Positions 27,105 through 34,817 of a DNA stretch of 64,000 nucleotides are shown one piece after another. Position 1 is the first letter of the stretch; each line of letters begins with the position of its first letter. The stretch comes from Streptomyces sp. NBC_01478 (GTDB lineage Bacteria > Actinomycetota > Actinomycetes > Streptomycetales > Streptomycetaceae). The notes under the pieces were generated by a model. That model did no database searches. It was not told the DNA's origin and saw only the letters and a list, made by a program, of their open reading frames with translations. The stretch lies in contig NZ_CP109444.1 of NCBI RefSeq assembly GCF_036227225.1, forward strand, positions 10,025,501 through 10,089,500, read 5' to 3'. Both the position numbers and the translations under genes were made by a program.

Positions 27105-27116
27105 CGTGACGTGACG

Positions 27117-27815
27117 TCAGCGGTGCCCGGGCCGTCCGACGTCGGCCGTCCGGCCGTCCGTCCGGTCGCCCAGCCGGTCGGCCGTCCGGTCGACCAGCCA
27201 CGCGGTCGCCGGAATCACCGCCAGCGCGGTGCACCAGCCGCCGAGGGCGTCGGTCGGGTAGTGCGCGCCCAGCCCGACTTCGGCCCAGCCCATGATCACG
27301 CCGGCCACCAGTCCCGCCGCGAGCACGAGTGACGTACCGGCCGTCCTGCCGAGGCCGAGCCGGTCCGTCGCGAACAGCGCCGCCATGAGGGCGAGCGCGG
27401 TGGCGAAGGCGGTGTGCCCGCTCGGGTAGGACAGGTTGCCGGGGCCGTGGATGGTACGGCCCACCAGATGCTTGAGCAGCGTGGTCGTCCCCACGGTCGT
27501 GCCGGCGCCGACCGCGACGAGCACCGCCGCACGGGGACGCCGCATCAGCAGGCAGCCCACCACGCCGGCCACGATCACCGTCGCCGATCCCGCGGGTTCC
27601 CCCAAGAAGTCCAGGGCGAGAGCGAGTTGGCGCCACGGCGGCCGCACACTGTCCGCCGTCGGCGGGACGATCCACCTGTCCACCGCGCCGGGCTCGCTGT
27701 GGCCGGAGTACAGCACCCCGAGCGCGACGACCACGAGCGCGGCGAGGACGGCGATCAGGGCGAGCGGGGGGCGCAGCGACGGGGGCAGCAGCGAGGGCGC
27801 CGGTCGGCCGGTCAC
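27117..27815 (-). CDS. PAP2 family membrane phosphatase
   Basis: A PAP2 phosphatase of 232 residues with about five transmembrane helices. The three-part active site is visible: KHLVGRTIHGPG, YPSGHT and LGAHYPTDALGG. Such enzymes often dephosphorylate undecaprenyl pyrophosphate, so the lipid carrier used by the neighbouring polysaccharide operon may be recycled here. The C-terminal tail is a low-complexity Asp/Arg-rich stretch (DRTADRLGDRTDGRTADVG). It is convergent with the aminomutase gene, with only 12 bases between stops. GTG start; the ribosome-binding site is weak. Confidence 0.86.
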   Translation of the reverse strand: MTGRPAPSLLPPSLRPPLALIAVLAALVVVALGVLYSGHSEPGAVDRWIVPPTADSVRPPWRQLALALDFLGEPAGSATVIVAGVVGCLLMRRPRAAVLVAVGAGTTVGTTTLLKHLVGRTIHGPGNLSYPSGHTAFATALALMAALFATDRLGLGRTAGTSLVLAAGLVAGVIMGWAEVGLGAHYPTDALGGWCTALAVIPATAWLVDRTADRLGDRTDGRTADVGRPGHR

Positions 27816-27922
27816 CCGCTCACCGTGTCCGGACGGCCTGGGGCTGTGACACCGTTCCGCTGCCGATCCAACGCGAGCCCCCTCGTCGTGTCCCGTTCAC
27901 GAGCCGTCAGCAGCCTAACCGT

Positions 27923-28162
27923 ATGCGGCCGTGGCCCCGGGTGCCGACCTCGGACGGCGATGGCCCGGAGCCTCGCGTCGCGCGCGTCGATCGCCTCCTG
28001 CGTGGAGGGCACGATGAGTTCGCCGCCGTCCCGACCGCCTGGGCCAGTTCACTGCTGCCGCAGCTCATGCACCTGGCCTCGCAGCAACTGCCCGAACTCG
28101 GTGCGGCCCGGGCGGCCGACATGGTCGTCGACACCTTTCTGCGGGGGCTCGGCGGGCGGTGA
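27923..28162 (+). CDS. Small hypothetical protein or gene remnant
   Basis: An open frame of 79 residues in the gap between the PAP2 gene and the formaldehyde dehydrogenase. About 85 percent of its codons end in G or C, which favours coding. The second half is a plausible amphipathic helix pair (LMHLASQQLPELGAARAADMVVDTF split across two helices). No ribosome-binding site is seen. I do not recognise it. It may be the C-terminal remnant of a helical regulator or not a gene at all. Confidence 0.27.
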   Translation: MRPWPRVPTSDGDGPEPRVARVDRLLRGGHDEFAAVPTAWASSLLPQLMHLASQQLPELGAARAADMVVDTFLRGLGGR

Positions 28163-28221
28163 TGCCGGCGGTGCGCGCCGACCCGAATCCTTGACCCCCG
28201 TTCCGCCCTCCGTGATGCTGT

Positions 28222-28257
28222 GTTGCGGCACGCGCTAAGCGTGCCGTAATGAGCAAC
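28222..28257. promoter_or_regulatory. Tandem operator pair A upstream of the mycothiol dehydrogenase
   Basis: Two 17-bp dyads start 19 bp apart: GTTGC-ggcacgc-GCTAA at 28222-28238 and GTGCC-gtaatga-GCAAC at 28241-28257. The second ends 36 bases before the ATG of the next gene. Same layout as seven other pairs between 28 and 44 kb; the IclR-family protein encoded at 32919-33716 is the proposed binder (inference). Confidence 0.6.
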
Positions 28258-28293
28258 GTTCTGCTCAGGGTTCTCACCAGCGGAGGAGTGGCC

Positions 28294-29379
28294 ATGACGC
28301 ACCAGGTCCGTGCTGTCGTCGCGCGGGGGAAGGGTGCCCCCGTCAGCCTGGAGACGATCCTCGTCCCCGACCCCGGCCCGGGTGAGGCGCTGGTGAAGGT
28401 CGAGGCGTGCGGCGTCTGCCACACCGATCTGCACTATCGCGAGGGCGGCATCAACGACGACTTCCCCTTCCTGCTCGGGCACGAGGCGGCAGGTGTCGTG
28501 GAGTCGGTGGGGGAGGGCGTCACCGACGTCGCCCCCGGCGACTTCGTGATCCTCAACTGGCGTGCCGTGTGCGGGAATTGCCGCGCCTGTCGACGCGGCC
28601 GGCCGCAGTACTGCTTCAACACCCACAACGCCACGCAGAAGATGACCCTGCTCGACGGCACCGAACTCTCTCCCGCCCTCGGCATCGGCGCCTTCGCCGA
28701 GAAGACCCTGGTCGCGGCGGGGCAGTGCACCAAGGTCGACCGGGCCGCCTCGGCTGCCGCGGCCGGGCTGCTCGGCTGTGGCGTGATGGCCGGCATCGGC
28801 GCCGCCATCAACACCGGCAACGTCGGACGCGGGGACAGTGTCGCCGTCATCGGCTGCGGTGGCGTCGGTGACGCGGCGATCGCCGGGTCCCGGCTCGCGG
28901 GCGCGGCGCGGATCATCGCCGTGGACATCGACGACCGGAAACTGGAGAAGGCCCGCTCGCTGGGCGCCACCCACACGGTCAACTCCAAGGCATCCGATCC
29001 CGTCGAGGCGATCCGCGAGCTGACCGGCGGCTTCGGCGCCGATGTCGTCATCGAGGCGGTCGGCCGCCCGGAGACGTACCAACAGGCCTTCTACGCGCGG
29101 GACTTGGCGGGCACGGTCGTCCTCGTCGGTGTGCCGACCCCGGAGATGAAGCTCGAACTCCCGCTGCTGGACGTCTTCGGACGCGGTGGCGCGCTCAAGT
29201 CGTCCTGGTACGGCGACTGCCTGCCCTCCCGCGACTTCCCGATGCTGATCGACCTCTATCTCCAGGGGCGCCTGGATCTGGACGCGTTCGTCACGGAGAC
29301 CATCGCGCTGGAGGACGTCGAGAAGGCCTTCGAGCGGATGCACGGCGGCGACGTGCTGCGTTCGGTGGTGGTGTTCTGA
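28294..29379 (+). CDS. mscR: S-(hydroxymethyl)mycothiol dehydrogenase
   Basis: A zinc-dependent, class III-type alcohol dehydrogenase of 361 residues that oxidises the mycothiol adduct of formaldehyde. It shows catalytic-zinc residues in [13 protein letters not shown] and [10 protein letters not shown] structural-zinc cluster [15 protein letters not shown] and the NAD motif GCGGVGDAA follow. GGAGGAG lies upstream of the ATG. Its stop overlaps the metallo-hydrolase start (TGATG). Formaldehyde is expected from the Rieske oxygenase encoded 2 kb downstream, so this gene is the detoxification arm of the betaine pathway. Operator pair A sits in its leader. Confidence 0.92.
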   Translation: MTHQVRAVVARGKGAPVSLETILVPDPGPGEALVKVEACGVCHTDLHYREGGINDDFPFLLGHEAAGVVESVGEGVTDVAPGDFVILNWRAVCGNCRACRRGRPQYCFNTHNATQKMTLLDGTELSPALGIGAFAEKTLVAAGQCTKVDRAASAAAAGLLGCGVMAGIGAAINTGNVGRGDSVAVIGCGGVGDAAIAGSRLAGAARIIAVDIDDRKLEKARSLGATHTVNSKASDPVEAIRELTGGFGADVVIEAVGRPETYQQAFYARDLAGTVVLVGVPTPEMKLELPLLDVFGRGGALKSSWYGDCLPSRDFPMLIDLYLQGRLDLDAFVTETIALEDVEKAFERMHGGDVLRSVVVF

Positions 29380-30011
29380 TGGTCGCGCCCCGCATCGAAC
29401 GCCTCGTCACCTCGGGGCAGTTCACGCTCGACGGCGGCACCTGGGACGTCGACAACAACGTGTGGATCGTCGGCGACGACCACGAGGTCGTCGTCATCGA
29501 CGCCGCGCACGACGCCGGTGCCATCGCGGAGGCGATCGGCGACCGCCGGCTCACCGCGATCATCTGCACCCACGCCCACAACGACCACATCGACGCGGCG
29601 CCCGAACTCGCCGACCGGACCGGCGCTCCGGTCCTGCTCCACGCCGACGACCTGCCCCTGTGGAAGCAGACCCACCCGGACCGGACGCCCGACGGCGAAC
29701 TCGCCGACGGACAGATCGTGGCGGTGGCCGGGGTCGAGCTGACCGTGCTGCACACGCCCGGGCACGCGCCCGGAGCCGTCTGCCTGTACGTACCCGCTCT
29801 GGACGCCCTCCTCAGCGGTGACACGCTCTTCGCGGGCGGGCCGGGGGCCACGGGACGGTCGTACTCCCATTTCCCGACCATCGTCGACTCGATCCGGGAC
29901 CGGCTGCTCGGCCTGCCGGGCGACACCGTCGTATACACCGGCCATGGGGACACGACCACCGTCGGAGCCGAGGCCCCGCATCTTCAGGAGTGGATCGACC
30001 GCGGGTTCTGA
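29379..30011 (+). CDS. MBL-fold metallo-hydrolase, partner of the mycothiol dehydrogenase
   Basis: A metallo-beta-lactamase-fold hydrolase of 210 residues with the metal motif THAHNDHID near 68-76, HTPGHAPGA and SGDTLF. It is translationally coupled to the mycothiol-dependent formaldehyde dehydrogenase. In actinobacteria this pairing is common, and the hydrolase is presumed to act on a thiol-ester or thiol-adduct intermediate such as S-formylmycothiol. That substrate is inference from the neighbour, not from residues. Confidence 0.88.
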   Translation: MVAPRIERLVTSGQFTLDGGTWDVDNNVWIVGDDHEVVVIDAAHDAGAIAEAIGDRRLTAIICTHAHNDHIDAAPELADRTGAPVLLHADDLPLWKQTHPDRTPDGELADGQIVAVAGVELTVLHTPGHAPGAVCLYVPALDALLSGDTLFAGGPGATGRSYSHFPTIVDSIRDRLLGLPGDTVVYTGHGDTTTVGAEAPHLQEWIDRGF

Positions 30012-30023
30012 GCACTGTCCGGT

Positions 30024-30059
30024 GTTGCTGATAGCGCACGATGTTGCGTGAAAAGCAAC
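30024..30059. promoter_or_regulatory. Tandem operator pair B, distal to the Rieske ferredoxin
   Basis: GTTGC-tgatagc-GCACG at 30024-30040 and GTTGC-gtgaaaa-GCAAC at 30043-30059, again 19 bp start to start. The second site is a perfect match to the consensus. It lies in the gap after the metallo-hydrolase, about 110 bases before the ferredoxin start, with pair C closer to that gene. Confidence 0.65.
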
Positions 30060-30126
30060 ACTGGGTAAGGGCTTCACCTGGCCTCTGAATACCTTGACAA
30101 CGGTTTGGGGCCGCCCTCAAACTGAC

Positions 30127-30162
30127 GTTGCGCTTACCGCAATCCGTTTCGCTATACGCACC
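30127..30162. promoter_or_regulatory. Tandem operator pair C at the Rieske ferredoxin start
   Basis: GTTGC-gcttacc-GCAAT at 30127-30143 and GTTTC-gctatac-GCACC at 30146-30162, 19 bp apart. The second site touches the ribosome-binding site of the ferredoxin gene. With pair B this gap carries four sites, which would suit strong repression or looping. Confidence 0.65.
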
Positions 30163-30170
30163 GAGGTGTC

Positions 30171-30533
30171 ATGATGATTCCCGCGTGCCTTCTCGTGGAT
30201 CTGCCGCGAGGCGAGGCCTACCGGCTCGACATCGATCCGCCGGTTTCGGTGTTCCACACCGACGACGGCGAGGTCTTCGCCATCGACGACACGTGCACCC
30301 ACCAGGACGCCTCGCTCGCGGACGGCTGGCTGGAGGGCTGCGAGGTGGAATGCCCGCTGCACGCTTCGAAGTTCGACCTGCGGACGGGAGCGGTCGACGC
30401 CCCGCCGGCCAAGCGCCCGGTGCGTACCCACGAGGTGCTCGTCCAGGACGGCATGATCTACGTCGTGCCGTCCACGGACGCCCCGAACCTGCCGCCCTGC
30501 GTCGCGTCCCGGCTCGCCGGAGGACCCGCGTGA
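30171..30533 (+). CDS. Rieske-type [2Fe-2S] ferredoxin
   Basis: A 120-residue Rieske ferredoxin. The cluster ligands are CTH in DDTCTHQDASL and CPLH in EVECPLHASKFD, the standard C-X-H and C-X2-H pairs. It should carry electrons from the adjacent FAD reductase to the oxygenase encoded at 31776. GAGGTGTC precedes two consecutive ATG codons (30171 and 30174). Its stop overlaps the GTG of the reductase. Confidence 0.93.
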   Translation: MMIPACLLVDLPRGEAYRLDIDPPVSVFHTDDGEVFAIDDTCTHQDASLADGWLEGCEVECPLHASKFDLRTGAVDAPPAKRPVRTHEVLVQDGMIYVVPSTDAPNLPPCVASRLAGGPA

Positions 30534-31699
30534 GGACCGTGGCCGTGGTGGGCGCCTCGCTGGCCGGGCTGTCGGCGGCGCGCTCGCTGCGGAAACAGGG
30601 CTACGACGGACGGCTCGTCGTCATCGGCGACGAACCCCATCGCCCGTACGACAGGCCGCCGTTGTCCAAGGAGTTCCTCGCCGGGACGCTCACCGAGGCC
30701 GATCTCCTGCTGGAGTCGGACGACGAGGACCTGCGCGCGGAGTGGCTGCTCGGTGCCCGTGCCGTCGGCCTCCAAGTCGACGGCGCGGAGCGGGTGTTGC
30801 TCCTCGACGACGGTCGGGAGGTGCGGGCAGACGGGGTCGTCGTCGCGACCGGCGCGGTGGCCCGGAACCTGCCCGGCACGGACGGACTGGCCGGGGTGCA
30901 CACCCTGCGCACCCTGGACGACGCCCGCGCCCTGCGCGACGAACTCGCCCTGGGCGGACGGCTGGTGGTGATCGGCGGCGGGTTCATCGGCGCCGAGGTC
31001 GCCTCCACGGCGTACGCCCTCGGACTCGACGTCACGGTGATCGAGGCCGCGCCGACCCCCCTCGCGGGACCCCTCGGCGAGACCATGGGCGGGATCGTCT
31101 CCGCCCTCCACGAGGCCCACGGCGTACGGCTGTTGTGCGGTGTCGGGGTCAAAGGGCTGAGCGGGGAGACCCGCGTCGACGCCGTGCTGCTGGAGGACGG
31201 GCGAACCGTCCCCGCCGACATGGTCGTTGTCGGTGTGGGCGCGCGGCCGTGCGTCGAGTGGCTGGAAGGGTCCGGCGTCGAGCTCGACAACGGCGTCAAG
31301 TGCGGCGCCGACGGCCGGACCAGCCTCGTCGGCGTGGTCGCCGTAGGGGACTGTGCCAACTGGTACGACCCGCGGGCCGGTTCGCACCGGCGGGTCGAGC
31401 ACTGGACCGGGGCGCGGGAGCGGCCCGAGGCGGCCGTGGCCGCGCTGTTGTCGTGGGGTGCGGTGGCGGCACAGGCGCAGCGGCCGCCGTACTTCTGGTC
31501 GGACCAGTACGGCGTGAAGATCCAGTTCGCCGGTCATGCGGCCGGTGCCGACAGTGTGACCGTCGAGGAGGGCGCCCCGGGCGACCGGAGTTTCCTCGCC
31601 GTCTACCGGTGTGCCGGGCAGCCGGTCGCCGTGCTCGCGATGAACCAGCCGCGGCTGTTCATGCGGTGGCGCAAACAGCTTGCCGCCACGGTGAGTTGA
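30530..31699 (+). CDS. FAD-dependent ferredoxin reductase (BphA4/glutathione-reductase type)
   Basis: A flavoprotein of 389 residues with an FAD motif VGASLAGLSAARSLRKQGY at the N-terminus. A second Rossmann motif VIGGGFIGAEVAS for NAD(P)H lies near 145, and the FAD-binding VVAVGDCANW near 270. The C-terminal domain has the YFWSDQYGVKIQFAG signature of oxygenase-coupled ferredoxin reductases. GTG start overlaps the ferredoxin stop (GTGA). It completes a three-component Rieske system. This differs from the two-component GbcAB-type betaine monooxygenase, where one reductase contains its own cluster. Confidence 0.93.
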   Translation: MRTVAVVGASLAGLSAARSLRKQGYDGRLVVIGDEPHRPYDRPPLSKEFLAGTLTEADLLLESDDEDLRAEWLLGARAVGLQVDGAERVLLLDDGREVRADGVVVATGAVARNLPGTDGLAGVHTLRTLDDARALRDELALGGRLVVIGGGFIGAEVASTAYALGLDVTVIEAAPTPLAGPLGETMGGIVSALHEAHGVRLLCGVGVKGLSGETRVDAVLLEDGRTVPADMVVVGVGARPCVEWLEGSGVELDNGVKCGADGRTSLVGVVAVGDCANWYDPRAGSHRRVEHWTGARERPEAAVAALLSWGAVAAQAQRPPYFWSDQYGVKIQFAGHAAGADSVTVEEGAPGDRSFLAVYRCAGQPVAVLAMNQPRLFMRWRKQLAATVS

Positions 31700-31775
31700 C
31701 CGTAACTACGCCGTCCGGAGTCGTTCGTCCCGGCGCGTGAATGACCGATCCACGACGTTCTCCGAGGAGTGCTCT

Positions 31776-32906
31776 GTGACCTCGACCAGCCTGCCGGACA
31801 GCCTGATCGCCACCCTGCCCGGCTCCTCCTACACGGACCCGGGCATCTTCGCCCAGGAACAGGAACGCATCTTCGAGACGATGTGGTTCTGCGCCGTGCG
31901 CTCCTCCGAGCTCGCCAAACCGGGCGCCTTTCGGACCGTCGACGTGGGCCGCGAGAGCATCCTGATCACCCGGGCCCGCGACAACTCCATACGCGCCTAC
32001 TTCAACGTCTGCCGGCACCGGGGCGCCAAGCTCTGCACCGAGGAGACCGGCGAGGTCAAACGCGCCTTCCAATGCCCGTACCACGCCTGGACGTACGACC
32101 TGAACGGCAAGCTCGTCGCGGCGCCCAACCTGACCAAGATGCCGGACGTCGGGCGTACCGAGTTCGGGCTGGTGAGCGTCGCCGTCCGGGAATGGCTCGG
32201 CTATGTGTGGGTCAACCTGGCGGAGAACCCGCCGTCGTTCGACGAGGACGTCATCAGCGAGGTCGTCACCCGACTCGGCGACGTGGAGTCCCTGGAGCAC
32301 TACGACATCGACCACCTCTCGGTGGGCCGGCGCATCGTCTACGACGTCCAGGCCAACTGGAAGCTCATCATCGAGAACTTCATGGAGTGCTACCACTGCG
32401 CCACGATCCACCCCGAACTCACCGAAGTGCTACCGGAGTTCGCCGACGGCTACGCCGCCCAGTACTACGTCGGCCACGGCGCCGAGTTCGGCGAGGAGGT
32501 CCAGGGATTCACCGTCGACGGCTCGGAAGGGCTCGACCGCATCCCGGGGGTGAGCGACGACCAGGACCGCCGCTACTACGCGATCACCATCAAGCCGCAG
32601 GTGTTCATCAACCTCGTCCCCGACCATGTGATCTTCCACCGGATGTACCCGGTGGCCGTCGACCGCACGATCGTCGAGTGCGACTGGCTCTACCTCCCGC
32701 ACGTCGTCGAGAGCGGCAAGGACGTCAGCCGGTCCGTGGAACTCTTCGACCGGGTCAACCGCCAGGACTTCGAGGCGTGCGAGCGCACGCAGCCCGGGAT
32801 GAGCTCCCGGATGTACGCCAAGGGCGGGGTGCTGGTGCCGAGCGAGCACCACATTGGAGCGTTCCACGACTGGGTGAACGAGCGCCTGGGGATCAACCAG
32901 GGGTGA
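31776..32906 (+). CDS. Rieske non-heme iron oxygenase alpha subunit, probable betaine demethylase
   Basis: A 376-residue terminal oxygenase. The Rieske cluster is bound by NVCRHRGAKLC and FQCPYHAW. The mononuclear iron site lies in IIENFMECYHCATIHPEL, which resembles the ENxxECYHC segment of glycine-betaine and related N-demethylating oxygenases. The predicted reaction is O2-dependent demethylation of glycine betaine to dimethylglycine and formaldehyde. A related quaternary amine such as stachydrine or carnitine cannot be excluded. GTG at 31776 has GAGGAG seven bases upstream; the longer frame from 31737 lacks one. No operator pair is seen in its own leader, so it is probably co-transcribed with the ferredoxin and reductase genes. 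Confidence 0.87.
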   Translation: MTSTSLPDSLIATLPGSSYTDPGIFAQEQERIFETMWFCAVRSSELAKPGAFRTVDVGRESILITRARDNSIRAYFNVCRHRGAKLCTEETGEVKRAFQCPYHAWTYDLNGKLVAAPNLTKMPDVGRTEFGLVSVAVREWLGYVWVNLAENPPSFDEDVISEVVTRLGDVESLEHYDIDHLSVGRRIVYDVQANWKLIIENFMECYHCATIHPELTEVLPEFADGYAAQYYVGHGAEFGEEVQGFTVDGSEGLDRIPGVSDDQDRRYYAITIKPQVFINLVPDHVIFHRMYPVAVDRTIVECDWLYLPHVVESGKDVSRSVELFDRVNRQDFEACERTQPGMSSRMYAKGGVLVPSEHHIGAFHDWVNERLGINQG

Positions 32907-32918
32907 GCCAAGGGGGTT

Positions 32919-33716
32919 TCAGCCCAGGTAGCCCATGCGGTGGCCGATCTCCTCGGCGCCCTTGACCAGGACCGGGGCGAGTTCGTGCAGCCGTTCCTCG
33001 GTGAACCGGTAGGCCGGTCCCGAGGCGCTGACCGCGGCGATGACCTCGCCGTCCCGGTTGCGCACCGGCGCGGCCATGGCGTGCAGCCCGACCTCCAACT
33101 CCTCCAGGGTCCAGGCGTATCCGCGCTCCCTGGCCTCGGCGAGGTTCTTCTCCAGCTTCGTCTTCGAGGTGATGGTGTGCGGGGTCACCTTCTTCAGGCC
33201 GGCCTCCGCCAGCAGCGCGGCGCGCTCCTTGGCGGGCAGGTGGGCCAGCAGGGCCTTGCCGCTGGAGGTGGCGTGCAACGGGGTCAGTTCGCCCACCCAG
33301 TTGTGCGCGGTGACGGCGCCGGGGCCGCGCACCTCGTACAGGTTGATCGCGAACTGCTCCTGCATGACCGCGATGTTGACGGTCTCGCCGATCTCCTCGG
33401 CGAGGCGCTCGCAGACCGGGCGGCCCTGCTGCGTGATGTCGATGCGCCCGGTGACCGCACCGGCCAGCCGCACGATCCCGAAGCCGAGCCGGTACTTGCC
33501 GCGCTCGCCCGCCTGCTCCACCAGACCGCGCGCCTCCAGCGCCCCGAGCAGCCGGAACGCGGTCGACTTGTGAACCTCGATCTCGCCGGCCACCTCGCTG
33601 ACACCGGCCTCGCCACGCTGGGCCAGGATCTCCAGCACGCTGATGGCACGGTCCACGGACTGCACTCCGCCGGACTGCGAACCTGTCGTTTCAGTATCTG
33701 GACTGTAGTTGCTCAC
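32919..33716 (-). CDS. IclR-family transcriptional regulator of the betaine regulon
   Basis: A 265-residue IclR-type regulator. The N-terminal winged helix includes VQSVDRAISVLEIL and VHKSTAFRLLGALEARGLV. The C-terminal ligand domain includes HNWVGELTPLHATSSGKALLA and the late ASGPAYRFT segment. GTG at 33716 is chosen because it begins right where homology starts; no ribosome-binding site is visible. A dyad GTTGC-tcacagc-GAAAC overlaps this start codon, suggesting autoregulation. IclR proteins commonly bind as dimers of dimers, matching the tandem sites in front of eight transcription starts in this region. Convergent with the Rieske oxygenase gene. Confidence 0.9.
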   Translation of the reverse strand: MSNYSPDTETTGSQSGGVQSVDRAISVLEILAQRGEAGVSEVAGEIEVHKSTAFRLLGALEARGLVEQAGERGKYRLGFGIVRLAGAVTGRIDITQQGRPVCERLAEEIGETVNIAVMQEQFAINLYEVRGPGAVTAHNWVGELTPLHATSSGKALLAHLPAKERAALLAEAGLKKVTPHTITSKTKLEKNLAEARERGYAWTLEELEVGLHAMAAPVRNRDGEVIAAVSASGPAYRFTEERLHELAPVLVKGAEEIGHRMGYLG

Positions 33717-33743
33717 AGCGAAACTATACGCGTAGTGCGGTAC
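33708..33743. promoter_or_regulatory. Tandem operator pair D over the regulator's own start
   Basis: GTTGC-tcacagc-GAAAC at 33708-33724 covers the GTG start of the IclR gene. A much weaker partner, TACGC-gtagtgc-GGTAC, lies at 33727-33743 with the same 19-bp step. The first site is convincing, the second only by its position. Confidence 0.45.
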
Positions 33744-33934
33744 AACGTGTTTACTGCCGGGACTTTGATCAGGCCTTTTCGCCTGGTAGGGGGCGGTAGG
33801 TGTGGTCGGGGGGTTCCGCTTCCGCCGCGGTGCCCGTGGTGAGAAGGCTGTGGATGACGTGTGCTGCGACCTGATCGCTTGGCTGTGCCGGCTCCTGGTC
33901 GTCAAGTCGGCCGAGGCGGCGGCGAGTTCGGAGC

Positions 33935-34588
33935 TCAGTCGGCCGAGGGCGGCAGGTGGCCGACCGCCCGCTGCCAGGCGGCCGCCACGGCCGAGTGGGC
34001 TTGTGCGGTGGCCTCGGCGATGTCTCCGGTGAGATGGACGGGGTCGCCGAGGTGGACGTGGAGGTCCGGGCGGCGCAGCGGTGCGGTGAGGACACCGGCG
34101 AGCTGCTTCACCCGGCCGCCGGAGACGATCCGGCGGGCACCGACGTGGCCGAGCGGGACGACGGGTGCGCCGGTGGCGAGGGCGAGGCGGGCCAGACCGG
34201 TGCGGAAGGTGCCGGGGCCGCGGTCCCCGGAGTCCCGGCGGCGGGGGAGCCCGCCCTCGGGGTAGATCACCACGACCCGGCCGGCGGCGAGGGCCTCGGC
34301 CGCCAGGTCCAGCGCCGCCGCCGCGCTACGGCTGCCCCGGTGCACCGGTATGTGGCCCTCGCGGGTGAGCCGGCGGCCGAGAACCGGGACCTTCCACAGT
34401 CCCGCGGTGGCGAGGACGACCGGCTCGACGCGCAGCCGGTGCAGCGCGGCCAGGACGAGTCCGGGATCGGCCAGCGCGGTGTGGTTGGGCGCGACGATGC
34501 TGCCGGGCGCGACGGTGGTGGCCGTCCCGGTGGTCACCGTCAGACGGCCGAGGAGGGGGACGACGGTACGGGCGAAGGCGCTGAGCAC
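33935..34588 (-). CDS. 1-acyl-glycerol-3-phosphate acyltransferase (PlsC-like)
   Basis: A lysophospholipid acyltransferase of 217 residues. It has the catalytic NHTALAD (the NHx4D motif) near 35-41, the substrate motif [11 protein letters not shown] near 108, and [12 protein letters not shown]. It probably acylates lysophosphatidate or another lipid at the membrane. No link to the betaine genes around it is evident. It lies between the IclR regulator gene and the divergent choline dehydrogenase gene. GTG start with a weak ribosome-binding site. Confidence 0.87.
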   Translation of the reverse strand: MLSAFARTVVPLLGRLTVTTGTATTVAPGSIVAPNHTALADPGLVLAALHRLRVEPVVLATAGLWKVPVLGRRLTREGHIPVHRGSRSAAAALDLAAEALAAGRVVVIYPEGGLPRRRDSGDRGPGTFRTGLARLALATGAPVVPLGHVGARRIVSGGRVKQLAGVLTAPLRRPDLHVHLGDPVHLTGDIAEATAQAHSAVAAAWQRAVGHLPPSAD

Positions 34589-34732
34589 GTGCTGCCGACT
34601 CTCTGATCTGCCGGTGGAGCCGCGGTGTGCGGACGAGTCGTATCGTCACGCGGCCGGCTGGCGGGGGCATGAGTACGCGTACTCACAAACGGTTCGGGAC
34701 AGGCGAAACAGTACGGAAACCTGGGCCCGCAG

Positions 34733-34768
34733 GTTGCGTGGCGCGCAACCTGGTGCGTATAGCGGTAC
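34733..34768. promoter_or_regulatory. Tandem operator pair E upstream of the choline dehydrogenase
   Basis: GTTGC-gtggcgc-GCAAC at 34733-34749, extended by one matching base pair pair on each side, is a perfect site inside the inverted repeat AGGTTGCG...CGCAACCT. The partner GGTGC-gtatagc-GGTAC lies at 34752-34768. Start-to-start spacing is 19 bp and the pair ends 49 bases before the ATG. Confidence 0.68.
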
Positions 34769-34817
34769 TCGTATTAGCATGCCTCGCGTATCTACGGCGC
34801 GAGCGAGACGAGAGATC

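Noticed and set aside
27103..27116. Short tandem TGACG units between the aminomutase and PAP2 genes
   Set aside because: Only about three units in a 14-base stretch; no evidence of a site or mobile-element target duplication.
27178..27187. CRISPR-like or satellite repeat in the PAP2 tail (GTCGGCCGTCCGG units around 27130-27200)
   Set aside because: The units are irregular, have no spacers and encode the low-complexity Asp/Arg-rich end of the PAP2 protein.
31737..31775. Upstream GTG start for the Rieske oxygenase
   Set aside because: It has no ribosome-binding site, whereas GTG at 31776 has GAGGAG at a good distance.
31700..31775. A ninth operator pair before the Rieske oxygenase gene
   Set aside because: I looked for GTTGC-N7-GCAAC in this gap and found no acceptable match; the gene probably shares the ferredoxin promoter.
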